Below, piece after piece: positions 25,991 through 37,012 of a stretch of DNA of 37,835 bases. This DNA comes from an uncultured Gammaproteobacteria bacterium. Its GTDB lineage: Bacteria > Pseudomonadota > Gammaproteobacteria > Arenicellales > CAJQKF01. Position 1 is the stretch's first letter; each line of letters opens with the position of its first letter. The notes beneath the pieces are model-generated. The model did not search any database. It saw only the letters and a program-made list of their open reading frames with translations, and had not been told where the DNA came from. Made by a program: the position numbers and the translations under genes. Location of the stretch: assembly GCA_905478855.1 (NCBI GenBank), contig CAJQKF010000128.1, positions 1 through 37,835 of the forward strand, read 5' to 3'.

Positions 25991-26440
25991 TACAATATTA
26001 GCAAATACACCGGCAATTAAATCATCAACCATAATGCCGCTACCACCATGAACATGCTTATCGATCCATCCAATTGGCCACGGTTTTAAAATATCAAAAA
26101 ATCGAAACAAGAAAAAACCACAGAGTAAAGCTGTCCAAGAAAAGGGAATGAACATCATAGTAATCAAGTAGCCGGCAACTTCGTCCACAACAATGGCACC
26201 ATGATCATGAGTACCGATTTCGCTACTTAACCGACCCGCCGCCCAAATACCAACAACGATAACAACACATGTTACTAGACAATACGCGATTAAACTTTTT
26301 TCAGCGATGAGAAGATACAGCGGAATTGCGGCAAGTGTACCAAATGTACCCGGAGCCACCGGAACACAACCCGAGCCAAAGAAAACCGCGATAATGCGAT
26401 GCATGCTTATAGGCGTTAAACCGACTTTCTGTTTACTCAT
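25949..26440 (-). CDS. pgpA: Phosphatidylglycerophosphatase A
   Basis: This 163-residue inner-membrane enzyme removes phosphate from phosphatidylglycerophosphate to give phosphatidylglycerol. The N-terminal GSGCVPVAPGTFGTL, the acidic motifs VVDEVAGY and FRFFDILKPWP and the MVDDLIAG segment are diagnostic, with about four hydrophobic helices. It is the last gene of the nrdR-rib-nusB-thiL-pgpA run, 8 bases after thiL. Its last 14 codons overlap the transglycosylase gene on the other strand. Confidence 0.95.
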   Translation of the reverse strand: MSKQKVGLTPISMHRIIAVFFGSGCVPVAPGTFGTLAAIPLYLLIAEKSLIAYCLVTCVVIVVGIWAAGRLSSEIGTHDHGAIVVDEVAGYLITMMFIPFSWTALLCGFFLFRFFDILKPWPIGWIDKHVHGGSGIMVDDLIAGVFANIVLLVLLKFPPIDLF

Positions 26441-26448
26441 AGCACGCT

Positions 26449-27426
26449 CTATAACTCATTTTTTGTGAAATGATCAAAGCCGGTCCGCTGCGATAAGATA
26501 AGGCCAGCAGATGCATTTTGAACTTCAATACCGGTTTGTTCAACAATCTCACCAATTCGGAATAGTTGTATATTAGGAAACTGAGTTTCAAGGTTTTCAA
26601 TTTGATTTCTGGGCACACAAAAACACAATATATAGTCATCTCCACCGCTCAGAATGGTTTGCCAGTTTTCGCTAGCCTGTCCGTTGCTTGTTAAATAATT
26701 TTTTGCAGCATGAGACATCGGTATTGTTGAAAGATCGAGTTTTGCACCTACGCCGCCGCTGGCAGTCAGAATGTGTCCAAGATCAGCAAGCAACCCATCG
26801 GATATATCAATAGCTGCGCTCGCGAATTTACAAAGGGGGGAAACGTAAGATAAATCAGGATTAGGCCGGTTCAATTTCTCTAGGCACGCTTTACGATCCA
26901 TCTCTGATGCTTCGTATTCACCCTGTGCTATTTTTAATCCTACAGCCGCGTCACCCACCGTATTAGATAGAAAAATAATGTCGCCAACTCCGGCACCCGA
27001 ACGTAAAACCGGTGGACCGTAAAGTTGTCCTCCCACTGTAACCGATACGGTTAGCGGTCCACTCGTGGTATCGCCGCCAATGAGACTAACAGCCGACTTT
27101 TCCGCAAGCTCATGAAAACCATCACTAAATCTCCCTATCCAGTCTTCATTGCCGTCTGGATGTGTTAGACATAAGATAGCCCATACCGGTGTAGCGCCCA
27201 TTGCGATGGTATCGCTCAGGTTTACTGCAAGGCATTTGAAGCCAACATCGAATGCATCTTGACTGTCAAAAAAATGCACTCCGGATACCATAGTATCCGC
27301 ACAAATAGTCCACTCCGCATTCCCCATTCGAACGACTGCCGCATCATCACCGGGGCCCTCGATAATCTCCTGCCGAGATTTACCGATATTTTTAAAGTAC
27401 CGGTCTATGATGGAAAACTCTCCCAT
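26449..27426 (-). CDS. thiL: Thiamine-monophosphate kinase
   Basis: This 325-residue enzyme phosphorylates thiamine monophosphate to thiamine diphosphate, the last step of cofactor synthesis. The GPGDDAAVV motif (about 24-32), the CLAVNLSDTIAMGATP motif, LIGGDTT and the AIDISDGLLADLG motif are the conserved Mg-ATP-binding elements of the AIR synthase/ThiL fold. It follows nusB by 8 bases and precedes pgpA by 8, so translation is tightly linked. Confidence 0.96.
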   Translation of the reverse strand: MGEFSIIDRYFKNIGKSRQEIIEGPGDDAAVVRMGNAEWTICADTMVSGVHFFDSQDAFDVGFKCLAVNLSDTIAMGATPVWAILCLTHPDGNEDWIGRFSDGFHELAEKSAVSLIGGDTTSGPLTVSVTVGGQLYGPPVLRSGAGVGDIIFLSNTVGDAAVGLKIAQGEYEASEMDRKACLEKLNRPNPDLSYVSPLCKFASAAIDISDGLLADLGHILTASGGVGAKLDLSTIPMSHAAKNYLTSNGQASENWQTILSGGDDYILCFCVPRNQIENLETQFPNIQLFRIGEIVEQTGIEVQNASAGLILSQRTGFDHFTKNEL

Positions 27427-27434
27427 CTAACGCA

Positions 27435-27848
27435 TTACGATGGTCGAAGTTCAGGAATCAGTTTGTCAAGCACACCGTTTACGAACTTAAAGCCATGTTC
27501 AGCACCAAACATTTTGCTCAGTTCTATCGCTTCATCCAAAACCACATTTGCGGGTATAGTGAGTTCATACTCCAGTTCGTAGGCACCGACCCGAAGAATG
27601 GCTTTTTCGACGGGGTCTATCCTATCGATGAGTCGGTCAATATGTGGATTTAGTCGACTGTCAATTTCCCGCTGATACAGCGGAACGTTCTTCAGTAAAT
27701 GATGAAAATACTCCATATCAACACCATCAAAGTTATGATCACTGATAAAGTTATGTTCAATATCCTCGGGGGACTGCCCCGTTAAGTCCCACTGGTACAG
27801 GGCCTGAATTGCGGTCTTACGAGCCAGATGTCTGCTACCGTCTGCCAT
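27435..27848 (-). CDS. nusB: Transcription antitermination factor NusB
   Basis: This 137-residue all-helical protein binds boxA RNA with NusE (S10) during ribosomal RNA antitermination. The N-terminal ARKTAIQALYQWDLTGQ, the IDPVEKAILRVGAYEL segment and VVLDEAIELSKMFGAEHGFKFVNGVLDKL are typical. An unusually good Shine-Dalgarno (GGAGGTGA) lies just before the ATG. In most relatives ribH lies directly upstream, but here a 74-base gap follows ribBA. A perfect TATAAT at 27909-27904 has no matching -35. Confidence 0.96.
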   Translation of the reverse strand: MADGSRHLARKTAIQALYQWDLTGQSPEDIEHNFISDHNFDGVDMEYFHHLLKNVPLYQREIDSRLNPHIDRLIDRIDPVEKAILRVGAYELEYELTIPANVVLDEAIELSKMFGAEHGFKFVNGVLDKLIPELRPS

Positions 27849-27861
27849 CTTTCACCTCCCG

Positions 27862-27891
27862 AATAAACCTGTTAATACGAAAATAAACCTG
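27862..27891 (-). repeat. 10-bp direct repeat in the nusB leader
   Basis: CAGGTTTATT occurs twice on the minus strand (27891-27882 and 27871-27862), starting exactly 20 bases apart, just ahead of the nusB ribosome site. Two helical turns of spacing would suit a protein-binding site. The repeats are seen; any function is a guess. Confidence 0.45.
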
Positions 27892-27922
27892 CGTAACGTC
27901 CAAATTATATAACCCAGTAAAG

Positions 27923-29041
27923 TTAATAATCGCTGATATAGTCAACGACTTCAATATCAAACCCAGATAATCCATGGGTTTTACGGGGTGTGCCTAACAC
28001 ACATACCTTTTGCGCTCCAAGATCAGCTAGTATCTGACTACCGGCACCAACCATACGCAAATCAGACATTTCCTCCGTCTCTTGTTCAATTACCGACGAT
28101 CCCTCGAGTGCGGCTAGTGTATTACTTACGTACCTAGAGGTTGTTGGATATTCCAGTAACACTAGGATACCACTTCCCTTGTTTATTAGCGCCTGCATTG
28201 CTCGGCTGGCATCCGAGCTATTTTCACCAAGCGTATCTAACATGGTATCCAGAACACCGCTGTGCACCTGCACGCGGGTAAGAATCGCATCATCTTGTGC
28301 AGGCGATCCCAGTGTTAATGCCAAATGGGTTGAGTTAGCGATGGTATCTTGATACACGCAAACCTTAACATCAACACCCTTATGTTTAAGCATATGTTCC
28401 GAGATTCGAAAAACAGTAGGCTCGTGACTTCGACGCCAGCGTATTAAATCAGCTATGGTGCCAATTTTAATATTATGTTCTCGGCCATAGTGCTCAAGAT
28501 CCGACAAACGGGCCATTGTGCCATCCTGATTTAAGATTTCACAAATAACACTTGCCGGCTCAAAACCACATATACGCGCTAGATCTACCCCCGCTTCTGT
28601 ATGACCGGCACGATTTAAAACACCGCCAGGTTGGGCCACGATAGGAAAAATATGTCCGGGCGTGACAATATCAGCAGTCGTAGCATCCTGCTTCACCGCC
28701 GCCAAAACAGTTGCAGCTCGATCGGCTGCAGAAATTCCGGTAGTAACACCTTCGGCGGCCTCGATAGACACTGTGAAATTGGTTGAATAACGTGCATTGT
28801 TATCTTTCACCATCAGACGCAAACCCAATCTTTCGCAGCGATCCTCATTTAATGTTAAACAAATCAACCCACGCCCATGAGACGCCATGAAATTAATCGC
28901 CTCCGGAGTGATAGCCTCAGCGGCACAAACAAGGTCTCCTTCATTTTCACGATCTTCATCGTCAACCAGAATAACCATTTTGCCTTGTCGATAATCATCA
29001 ATAATTTCTTCAATGCTGCTCACACAATTTGACTGACTCAT
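27923..29041 (-). CDS. ribBA: 3,4-dihydroxy-2-butanone-4-phosphate synthase with degenerate GTP cyclohydrolase II domain
   Basis: This 372-residue protein starts with a complete RibB domain (about 1-205): [14 protein letters not shown], the HGRGLICL segment and [15 protein letters not shown] hold the metal and substrate residues for making the four-carbon riboflavin precursor from ribulose 5-phosphate. The second half aligns with RibA in position only; RibA's RVHSEC and CDCG zinc motifs are not there ([13 protein letters not shown] instead), so it should have no GTP cyclohydrolase II activity. Such RibB-RibA-like proteins (RibBX type) are known in gammaproteobacteria. Its ATG overlaps the ribE stop by 4 bases. 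Confidence 0.93.
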   Translation of the reverse strand: MSQSNCVSSIEEIIDDYRQGKMVILVDDEDRENEGDLVCAAEAITPEAINFMASHGRGLICLTLNEDRCERLGLRLMVKDNNARYSTNFTVSIEAAEGVTTGISAADRAATVLAAVKQDATTADIVTPGHIFPIVAQPGGVLNRAGHTEAGVDLARICGFEPASVICEILNQDGTMARLSDLEHYGREHNIKIGTIADLIRWRRSHEPTVFRISEHMLKHKGVDVKVCVYQDTIANSTHLALTLGSPAQDDAILTRVQVHSGVLDTMLDTLGENSSDASRAMQALINKGSGILVLLEYPTTSRYVSNTLAALEGSSVIEQETEEMSDLRMVGAGSQILADLGAQKVCVLGTPRKTHGLSGFDIEVVDYISDY

Positions 29042-29658
29042 GACTGCGTCTCCTGTTGGCGCACGGTTAAAATTCTATCAACGTATCGGGCGATTTGGTC
29101 AATTTCAAAGTGAACACACTGACCAACAGAACGAGACCCAAGATTCGTATTTTCCAATGTATGTGGAACAATGTTCACTGAAAAATAAACCGAGTCGTTC
29201 TGATCTTCAACCGTATTAACCGTAAGACTTATACCATCAATAGTCACGGAACCCTTTTCTGCAATGAACCGAGCAAAACTACAGGGTGCTGCGAACGTAA
29301 AAACATAGGAAAGCCCAACTTCTACAATTGAATGTATCGTAGCAACACCGTCAACGTGCCCGCTGACCAAGTGGCCACCTAAGGCTTTTGCAGCCGTAAG
29401 AGCAGGTTCCAGATTAACAACATCGCCTTTTGACAATCCACCGAGTTCTGTTCTACTTAGGGTTTCTTTGGAAACGTCAAATTTCATCGGGATGTTGCCA
29501 TCCCGCAATGTTAGGCATACGCCGTTCACACTGATACTTTCTCCTGCGGCAAGTATTTCCTTAGGCAGTAATCCGGGTGAAACCGTTAGTTTCAGATCAC
29601 TTTCTAAAAAATCTACATCGATAACTTTACCAGTGGAAACAATAATTCCAGTAAACAT
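29038..29658 (-). CDS. ribE: Riboflavin synthase alpha subunit
   Basis: This 206-residue enzyme dismutates two 6,7-dimethyl-8-ribityllumazine molecules to riboflavin. It has two homologous lumazine-binding halves: the first starts MFTGII with ISVNGVCLTL, the second has GHLVSGHVDGVA and VTIDGISLTVN. The name ribC is used in some species. The gene follows ribD with a one-base gap and overlaps ribBA by 4 bases. The lumazine synthase RibH that supplies its substrate is not encoded here, though it is usual in this operon. Confidence 0.95.
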   Translation of the reverse strand: MFTGIIVSTGKVIDVDFLESDLKLTVSPGLLPKEILAAGESISVNGVCLTLRDGNIPMKFDVSKETLSRTELGGLSKGDVVNLEPALTAAKALGGHLVSGHVDGVATIHSIVEVGLSYVFTFAAPCSFARFIAEKGSVTIDGISLTVNTVEDQNDSVYFSVNIVPHTLENTNLGSRSVGQCVHFEIDQIARYVDRILTVRQQETQS

Positions 29659-29659
29659 T

Positions 29660-30745
29660 CTACTTCTCTATTCCAGTATCAATTGGTACACAAATAAGAC
29701 GCACGTCTGCGCCTATTCTACGAATATCGCTAAATTCAAATTTTCTTACCTGATCTAACGAAGTAATCCCCTCAATGCCGAACATACCTCTACCAACATC
29801 GCCCATAACTTGCGGTGCTAAGTAGATAATGAGCTCATCTATCAACCCTTTTTCTAAAAAAGCTCCGGTAAGAATATTACCGGCTTCCACAAAAACTTCA
29901 TTGTAATTTTGTTTGGTAAACCAATCGACTAAACGATCCAGATTCACTCTAGGACCGTCACCACAGTTAATAACTTCTGCGGATAATGAGCCGTTTCTAT
30001 TTTCTTGAGTCGTTGTTGCTACTACTACTCGACTATCATCGTCAAAAATACGCGCGGTTTGCGGTGTTCTAAGCTTACTATCAACAATCACTTTATCCGG
30101 TTGCAAGGCATCTGCATCCAAACGGGCATTTAATCGGGGATTATCCGCAAGCAGCGTGCCGATGCCGGTCAACATGACACTACTTCGGGCCCTCCATTTA
30201 TGAACATCGGCCCGAGCATCGTGCCCGGTAATCCACTGGCTCTTTCCATTTTGTGTGGCTGTTTTACCATCCAAAGTCGCCGCAATCTTAGCCCGTACAT
30301 ACGGCCGACCGCCATTCATTCGGCGAATGAAGCCGGGGTTTAAACAAGCAGATTCGACCGCACAAACATTCTCTACGACTTCAATGCCTGCTGAACGAAG
30401 TTTTTGTATGCCTACACCATTCACCACCGGATTAGGATCCCGCATAGCAATAAACACACGAGATGGCCTTGCCGAAATTATCGCATCTACACAGGGTCCT
30501 GTGCGTCCAATATGACTGCAGGGCTCCAAGCTTACGTAGATATCCGCATCAACACAGGTGAAGTCGATTTTCTGCAAGGCGTGAATTTCGGCATGTGCCT
30601 CCCCGGCACGTTGCGTCCAGCCTTCTGCAATAATCGCTCCGTCACGTGCGATAACACAACCTACCCGAGGGTTTGGATCACTAATATAGAAACTATTCTC
30701 CGCGAGCTTCAATGCCCGCCGCATGAGCAAATCATGTGCGCTCAT
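29660..30745 (-). CDS. ribD: Bifunctional riboflavin deaminase/reductase RibD
   Basis: This 361-residue enzyme catalyses deamination and reduction of the pyrimidine intermediate in riboflavin synthesis. The zinc deaminase motif is HAEIH (51-55) with Cys76 and Cys85 in [11 protein letters not shown], and the NADPH-dependent reductase domain starts near residue 145 ([17 protein letters not shown]). Late motifs [16 protein letters not shown] fit. Its start overlaps nrdR by 4 bases, so both are likely translated together. Confidence 0.96.
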   Translation of the reverse strand: MSAHDLLMRRALKLAENSFYISDPNPRVGCVIARDGAIIAEGWTQRAGEAHAEIHALQKIDFTCVDADIYVSLEPCSHIGRTGPCVDAIISARPSRVFIAMRDPNPVVNGVGIQKLRSAGIEVVENVCAVESACLNPGFIRRMNGGRPYVRAKIAATLDGKTATQNGKSQWITGHDARADVHKWRARSSVMLTGIGTLLADNPRLNARLDADALQPDKVIVDSKLRTPQTARIFDDDSRVVVATTTQENRNGSLSAEVINCGDGPRVNLDRLVDWFTKQNYNEVFVEAGNILTGAFLEKGLIDELIIYLAPQVMGDVGRGMFGIEGITSLDQVRKFEFSDIRRIGADVRLICVPIDTGIEK

Positions 30746-31260
30746 GCTTTTTTATTTCTCTTCTTTTCAGCTCGCAGGAAGCTTAATTGCTCTGCTTCAG
30801 CAGACGGTTGGATATTACGAAGTTTATCAACTTCTTCGCTAAATGCGTCAAGATCCTGGAACCTTCTATACACAGAGGCAAAACGAACATAAGCAACATG
30901 ATCAATATCCCGCAATTCATCCATAACCCACTCGCCAAGCATCTTTGACGAGATTTCCCGTTCGCCGCTATAGGCACACTTACGTAAAATGATCGAAATA
31001 CTATGCTCAATCAAGTCAGAAGCGATTGGGCGTTTTTCGAGAGCGCGTAAAAAGCCCCGACGCAATTTTGGATCGTCGAATGCCTCCCGGCGTCCATCAT
31101 TTTTTATGATCCACGGCATACTGATTTCAGCACGCTCAAAGGTTGTGAATCTTTCATTACAGTCTTGACATTCGCGACGACGTCGGACGGTTCCGCCATC
31201 GTCGCCTAGACGAGAATCAATTACACGTGTGTCTTCACTAGAGCAGAAAGGACACCACAT
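30742..31260 (-). CDS. nrdR: Transcriptional repressor NrdR
   Basis: This 172-residue protein represses ribonucleotide reductase genes according to bound ATP/dATP. A zinc ribbon with C3, C6, C31 and C34 is followed by an ATP-cone domain (about 49-139). Residue 2 is Trp where most relatives have His (MHCPFC). A lysine-rich tail ends the protein. It lies 20 bases after secF. The gap and the end of secF hold an inverted repeat, CCTAAA-ACCGG-TTTAGG (31269-31285), without a T run, so I do not call it a terminator. Confidence 0.96.
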   Translation of the reverse strand: MWCPFCSSEDTRVIDSRLGDDGGTVRRRRECQDCNERFTTFERAEISMPWIIKNDGRREAFDDPKLRRGFLRALEKRPIASDLIEHSISIILRKCAYSGEREISSKMLGEWVMDELRDIDHVAYVRFASVYRRFQDLDAFSEEVDKLRNIQPSAEAEQLSFLRAEKKRNKKA

Positions 31261-31280
31261 AGTGCATTCCTAAAACCGGT

Positions 31281-32294
31281 TTAGGGCGTTAAATCAGCGT
31301 TGGCACCTTCTTTGGCAGGCGGCAGCATATCTTCCCGAGAAATACCTAACAGCAGTACCACCGGACTCGCGACGAAAATTGACGAGTAAGTACCAACCAA
31401 AACGCCGATGCACAATGCAAAAGAAAATCCACGAATCAAATCGCCACCGACAATTAACAATGTCATTACTACAACCATTGTTGTCACGGATGTTAACACC
31501 GTACGTCTAAGCGTTTGATTCAATGAAGTATTCATTATGGTAAACGAATCACTTTTACGCATTTTTCGAAAATTTTCTCGAATACGATCAAACACCACTA
31601 TCGTATCGTTTAACGAGTAACCAATAATCGCTAAAACCGCGGCCAGCACCGGTAAGGAAAACTCTACTTGAAAGATAGAAAAAATGCCTAAAGTGAATAA
31701 CACATCGTGCACGAGAGCCACAACAGAACCCAACGCAAAGCGCCACTCAAATCTCCAGCCTACATATAGCAGAATTCCGATTAAAGCATATACCATTGCC
31801 AATCCGCCTTGCTCAGTCAGTTCGTCACCGACCTGAGGACCGACAAATTCAACACGCTTTATCTGAACATGACAATCTTGAGGAGTGGTATGAGTCGCCG
31901 ATACACATTGCTGAGCCTTTGTTGCGGTCGTGCCTTCGGTAACTGTCTCAGGTATTTTCTCACGCAAAATTTCAGTAAGCTTATCGCTAAGAGCTGCAGA
32001 TGATCCTTCGACCGAAACCGGCAAACGAATCATTATATCTTTAGATGTGCCGAAGTACTGAACAACCGCGTCCTGCACATTGTTGTCTTCTAGAGACTCT
32101 CGCACATCCTGAATTTGCACTGTTTCTTTATAACTTAACTCAACCAGTGTGCCACCAGTAAAGTCGATCCCAAAGTTTAATCCCCGGAATATTATTGAAA
32201 GTATCCCTATAAGCAGTAAAACTGTTGATAATATTAGCGCCGGCTTTTGATAACCGAGGAAATTAAAGGTCGTATCTTTTTTAAGAAAATCCAC
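31281..32294 (-). CDS. secF: Protein translocase subunit SecF
   Basis: This 337-residue inner-membrane protein forms the proton-driven SecDF accessory complex with SecD. It has six predicted helices; the first follows MDFLKKDTTFNFLGYQ, the GLNFGIDFTGGTLVEL segment and the IIGYSLNDTIVVFDRIRENFRK motif are diagnostic. The periplasmic domain contains two cysteines (AQQCVSATHTTPQDC) that could form a disulfide. It follows secD by 8 bases. Confidence 0.96.
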   Translation of the reverse strand: MDFLKKDTTFNFLGYQKPALILSTVLLLIGILSIIFRGLNFGIDFTGGTLVELSYKETVQIQDVRESLEDNNVQDAVVQYFGTSKDIMIRLPVSVEGSSAALSDKLTEILREKIPETVTEGTTATKAQQCVSATHTTPQDCHVQIKRVEFVGPQVGDELTEQGGLAMVYALIGILLYVGWRFEWRFALGSVVALVHDVLFTLGIFSIFQVEFSLPVLAAVLAIIGYSLNDTIVVFDRIRENFRKMRKSDSFTIMNTSLNQTLRRTVLTSVTTMVVVMTLLIVGGDLIRGFSFALCIGVLVGTYSSIFVASPVVLLLGISREDMLPPAKEGANADLTP

Positions 32295-32302
32295 GTATCA
32301 CC

Positions 32303-34183
32303 TCAGATTGACAATTCTTTTAGCTTTTTACGGCCATAATATAAATTCACTAAACCTCGAGTTACCATAATCGAGGTAAACATTGAGGTCAGAATGCCAA
32401 TACTTAACGTTACGGCAAAGCCCTTTATCGGACCTGTGCCAAAGTTGAACAGCACGATAGCTGCTATGAGTGTTGTAATGTTTGCATCTAAAATAGTAGT
32501 AAGTGCTCGCCCATAGCCGGCATAAATACTGGCATGTGGTGAATTACCGTTGCGTAATTCTTCTCGAATACGCTCGAATATCAAGACATTTGCATCAACC
32601 GCCATTCCCACGGTTAAAACGATACCCGCAATACCCGGAAGTGTCAGCGTAGCCTGAAACAGCGACAACACAGCGACCAGTAGAATTAGATTAAACGCCA
32701 GTGCAACATTAGCGAAAATGCCAAAAGTTCGGTAGTAAATTAGCATAAAAAGCAGAACTAGTGAAAAACCGATCACTACAGAAAGAAAGCCCTGGTCAAT
32801 GTTTGCTTGCCCCAGGCTTGGCCCAACGGTGCGTTCTTCAACGATCTCGATGGGTGCAGCCAGCGCTCCAGCACGAAGTAACAATGCCAAATCTCGAGCT
32901 TCATCAACGCCGTCAAGACCCTCAATCTGAAATCGATTACCCAATTGATCACGAATAACCGGCGCGGTAATAACTTCTTCAATATTTCTCTTATCCCGAA
33001 GCATTTTGCCATCGGCATCAAACGTTTGGCTGCCACTTGCATCTAAACGCGGGTTGCTTACCTGCTCACTGTAAACAACCGCCATGCGTTTACCGATATT
33101 CTGACCGGTTATCCGCTGGTTTTTTCGACCCGCTACGGCATCTAAGGTTAGACTTACAACGGGACTACCGGTTTGAGTGTCGATACTTGCGGCCGCATCA
33201 ACAATGTTATCACCCGAATAAATCACGCCTTTTTTAAGCAGAATCGGTCTGCCATCACGCATCTTGTACAACTTAGAGCCTGCTGGTGCGACACCGCCTA
33301 CAACGCTGTCAACAGAATGTTCCTCATCAACCATCAATACCTGGAGCGTCGCTGTTCGACCGAGAATTGCTTTTGCTCGAGCGGTATCTTGCACGCCGGG
33401 AAGCTGCACAACGATACGACTGTTGCCCTGTTGTTGAACCACAGGTTCCGCCACGCCAATTTCATCAATTCGATTTCGCAATGCCGTCATATTCTGTTCG
33501 ACAGCGAATCTTTGAATTTCACTGATAGTCGTATTACCAAGCTCAACCAGAAGCGATGCGTCATCGTCATAAGGATTGATGACCAAATCCGGAAATTGCC
33601 GTTCCAGAAGGTCTTCCGCCTGATCACGATTCTTAGCATCTCTCAACTGAACGATAATACCAATATCCGCCTGATTTCGAACACTACGGTAACGAAGCTT
33701 CTCTTCCCTTAGGGATGCCTTGAAATCAGCAACGTAGCGTTCCTCAGCCAAAGCAATGGCCTGTTCCATGTCCACCTCCATCAGAAAATGAACACCACCA
33801 CGCAAATCCAACCCAAGATACATAGGTCGTGCGTTTAATGATGCCATCCATGAAGGCGTAGCCGGTAACAACGTTACAGCAGTAATATACTCACCCTGCA
33901 GTTCCGCGCGCAATAAATCACGAGCCTGTAATTGATCGTCCGTGTTTTCGAAACGAACTTTTAGGCTATTAAGATCCAATGCAGCAGATTTTTGGGGTAT
34001 TGAAGCCGCCTGCAAGGTTTCGGTAACCCGTTGCATAAGCTCGGTATCCACATTGCTATTGCGTGTGCCGCGAATTTGAATACCCGGATCATCACCAAAT
34101 ATATTTGGCAGGGCGTAGAAAGCGCCCGGAATTAATATCGCAATGATTACCAGGTACTTCCACCAGGGATAATGGTTTTGCAT
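32303..34183 (-). CDS. secD: Protein translocase subunit SecD
   Basis: This 626-residue partner of SecF has an N-terminal helix, a large periplasmic domain beginning with YLGLDLRGGVHFLMEVD, and five clustered C-terminal helices with GMAVDANVLIFERIREELRNG, the conserved proton-relay region. The complex pulls secreted proteins through SecYEG on the periplasmic side. Length is close to E. coli SecD (615). It lies 14 bases after yajC. Confidence 0.97.
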   Translation of the reverse strand: MQNHYPWWKYLVIIAILIPGAFYALPNIFGDDPGIQIRGTRNSNVDTELMQRVTETLQAASIPQKSAALDLNSLKVRFENTDDQLQARDLLRAELQGEYITAVTLLPATPSWMASLNARPMYLGLDLRGGVHFLMEVDMEQAIALAEERYVADFKASLREEKLRYRSVRNQADIGIIVQLRDAKNRDQAEDLLERQFPDLVINPYDDDASLLVELGNTTISEIQRFAVEQNMTALRNRIDEIGVAEPVVQQQGNSRIVVQLPGVQDTARAKAILGRTATLQVLMVDEEHSVDSVVGGVAPAGSKLYKMRDGRPILLKKGVIYSGDNIVDAAASIDTQTGSPVVSLTLDAVAGRKNQRITGQNIGKRMAVVYSEQVSNPRLDASGSQTFDADGKMLRDKRNIEEVITAPVIRDQLGNRFQIEGLDGVDEARDLALLLRAGALAAPIEIVEERTVGPSLGQANIDQGFLSVVIGFSLVLLFMLIYYRTFGIFANVALAFNLILLVAVLSLFQATLTLPGIAGIVLTVGMAVDANVLIFERIREELRNGNSPHASIYAGYGRALTTILDANITTLIAAIVLFNFGTGPIKGFAVTLSIGILTSMFTSIMVTRGLVNLYYGRKKLKELSI

Positions 34184-34197
34184 AAATTGACTCTTTT

Positions 34198-34524
34198 TCA
34201 GTCCGTTTTGGACGTTCCTTTAGGCATCATTTGCGCAATTGCATGACGCTGAACCTTAACTTCGACACCTTTGGCTATATCAACCGTTACAAAATTATCA
34301 TCAGTGTCGACAATTTTGCCTAGCAGTCCGCCATTGGTAACTACGTCGTCACCTTTCTTAATGGCTTGTACCATTTCTTTATGCTGTTTTGCACGTTTTT
34401 GCTGCGGTCGAATTAGCAAAAAGTAAAAAATTACAAAAATGACCACCAAAGGAAGCAAACTGAGTAATCCGCCACCCTGACCGGCACCGGCTTGTGCGTA
34501 CGCATCGCTAATAAAAAAACTCAT
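34198..34524 (-). CDS. yajC: Sec translocon accessory subunit YajC
   Basis: This 108-residue protein has one transmembrane helix (about 20-40, LLPLVVIFVIFYFLLIRPQQKRAKQH) followed by a cytoplasmic domain with KGDDVVTNGGLLGKI. YajC copurifies with SecDF. It sits between tgt and secD, in conserved order; the 82-base gap before it holds only a weak 4-bp hairpin (GCTG..CAGC) and no convincing promoter. Confidence 0.95.
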   Translation of the reverse strand: MSFFISDAYAQAGAGQGGGLLSLLPLVVIFVIFYFLLIRPQQKRAKQHKEMVQAIKKGDDVVTNGGLLGKIVDTDDNFVTVDIAKGVEVKVQRHAIAQMMPKGTSKTD

Positions 34525-34606
34525 CGCGTGATAATCCTATCTGAAAAGTTGAAATGTAAAGTTAGATTGATAAAGCTGTTTTGCAGCGTAAACCAAAGGC
34601 GCGCTA

Positions 34607-36747
<2,141 letters not shown>

Positions 36748-36795
36748 GGCGGCGCGAGATTACTCGAAAGTTGCAAAAAACACCACCAGAACGCG

Positions 36796-36824
36796 TTGAC
36801 GTTTTAGTTCGAAGACAGTAGAGT
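36796..36824 (+). promoter_or_regulatory. Promoter of tRNA-Leu with GC-rich discriminator
   Basis: TTGACG (36796-36801) and TAGAGT (36819-36824) are 17 bases apart. The following GCCGCC fits the GC-rich discriminator typical of stringently controlled stable-RNA promoters. The tRNA begins 20 bases after the -10. Confidence 0.6.
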
Positions 36825-36843
36825 TAGCCGCCTTCTTCACTGT

Positions 36844-36930
36844 GCCGGGGTGGCGAAACTGGTAGACGCGCCAGACTCAAAATCTGGTGGTGGCAACACC
36901 GTGTCGGTTCGAGTCCGACCCTCGGTACCA
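36844..36930 (+). tRNA. tRNA-Leu (anticodon CAA)
   Basis: The 87-base sequence folds as a long-variable-arm tRNA: acceptor GCCGGGG pairs with CCTCGGT (two G-U pairs), the anticodon stem is CCAGA/TCTGG with loop CTCAAAA, giving anticodon CAA that reads UUG. TTCGAGT marks the T loop and CCA is encoded at the 3' end. The D-arm (TGGCGAAACTGGTAGACGC) and the variable arm (TGGTGGCAACACCG) match bacterial leucine tRNAs. Confidence 0.96.
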
Positions 36931-37012
36931 AGTGAACTCTACGCTACTTGATTATTCAAGTTAGCGTCTTCATTTAAAGAACTCCATAAACGTAAACTAA
37001 GAGCGCGCATCA

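Noticed and set aside
27904..27909. Perfect TATAAT before nusB on the minus strand
   Set aside because: No -35 at 16-18 bases and no TG extension; without support it is common in AT-rich gaps.
29038..29041. FMN riboswitch before ribBA
   Set aside because: ribBA begins inside the ribE stop, leaving no leader for a riboswitch, and no such structure was seen elsewhere in the rib genes.
30404..30892. 162-codon plus-strand ORF opposite ribD/nrdR
   Set aside because: It overlaps two well-supported conserved genes on the other strand and shows no family features.
31269..31285. CCTAAA-ACCGG-TTTAGG inverted repeat between secF and nrdR
   Set aside because: It overlaps the secF stop and has no T tail; probably chance or a weak processing hairpin, noted under nrdR only.
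33173..33712. 179-codon plus-strand ORF opposite secD
   Set aside because: It is antisense to the conserved SecD coding sequence, has no recognisable domain, and its residue make-up looks like a frame shadow.
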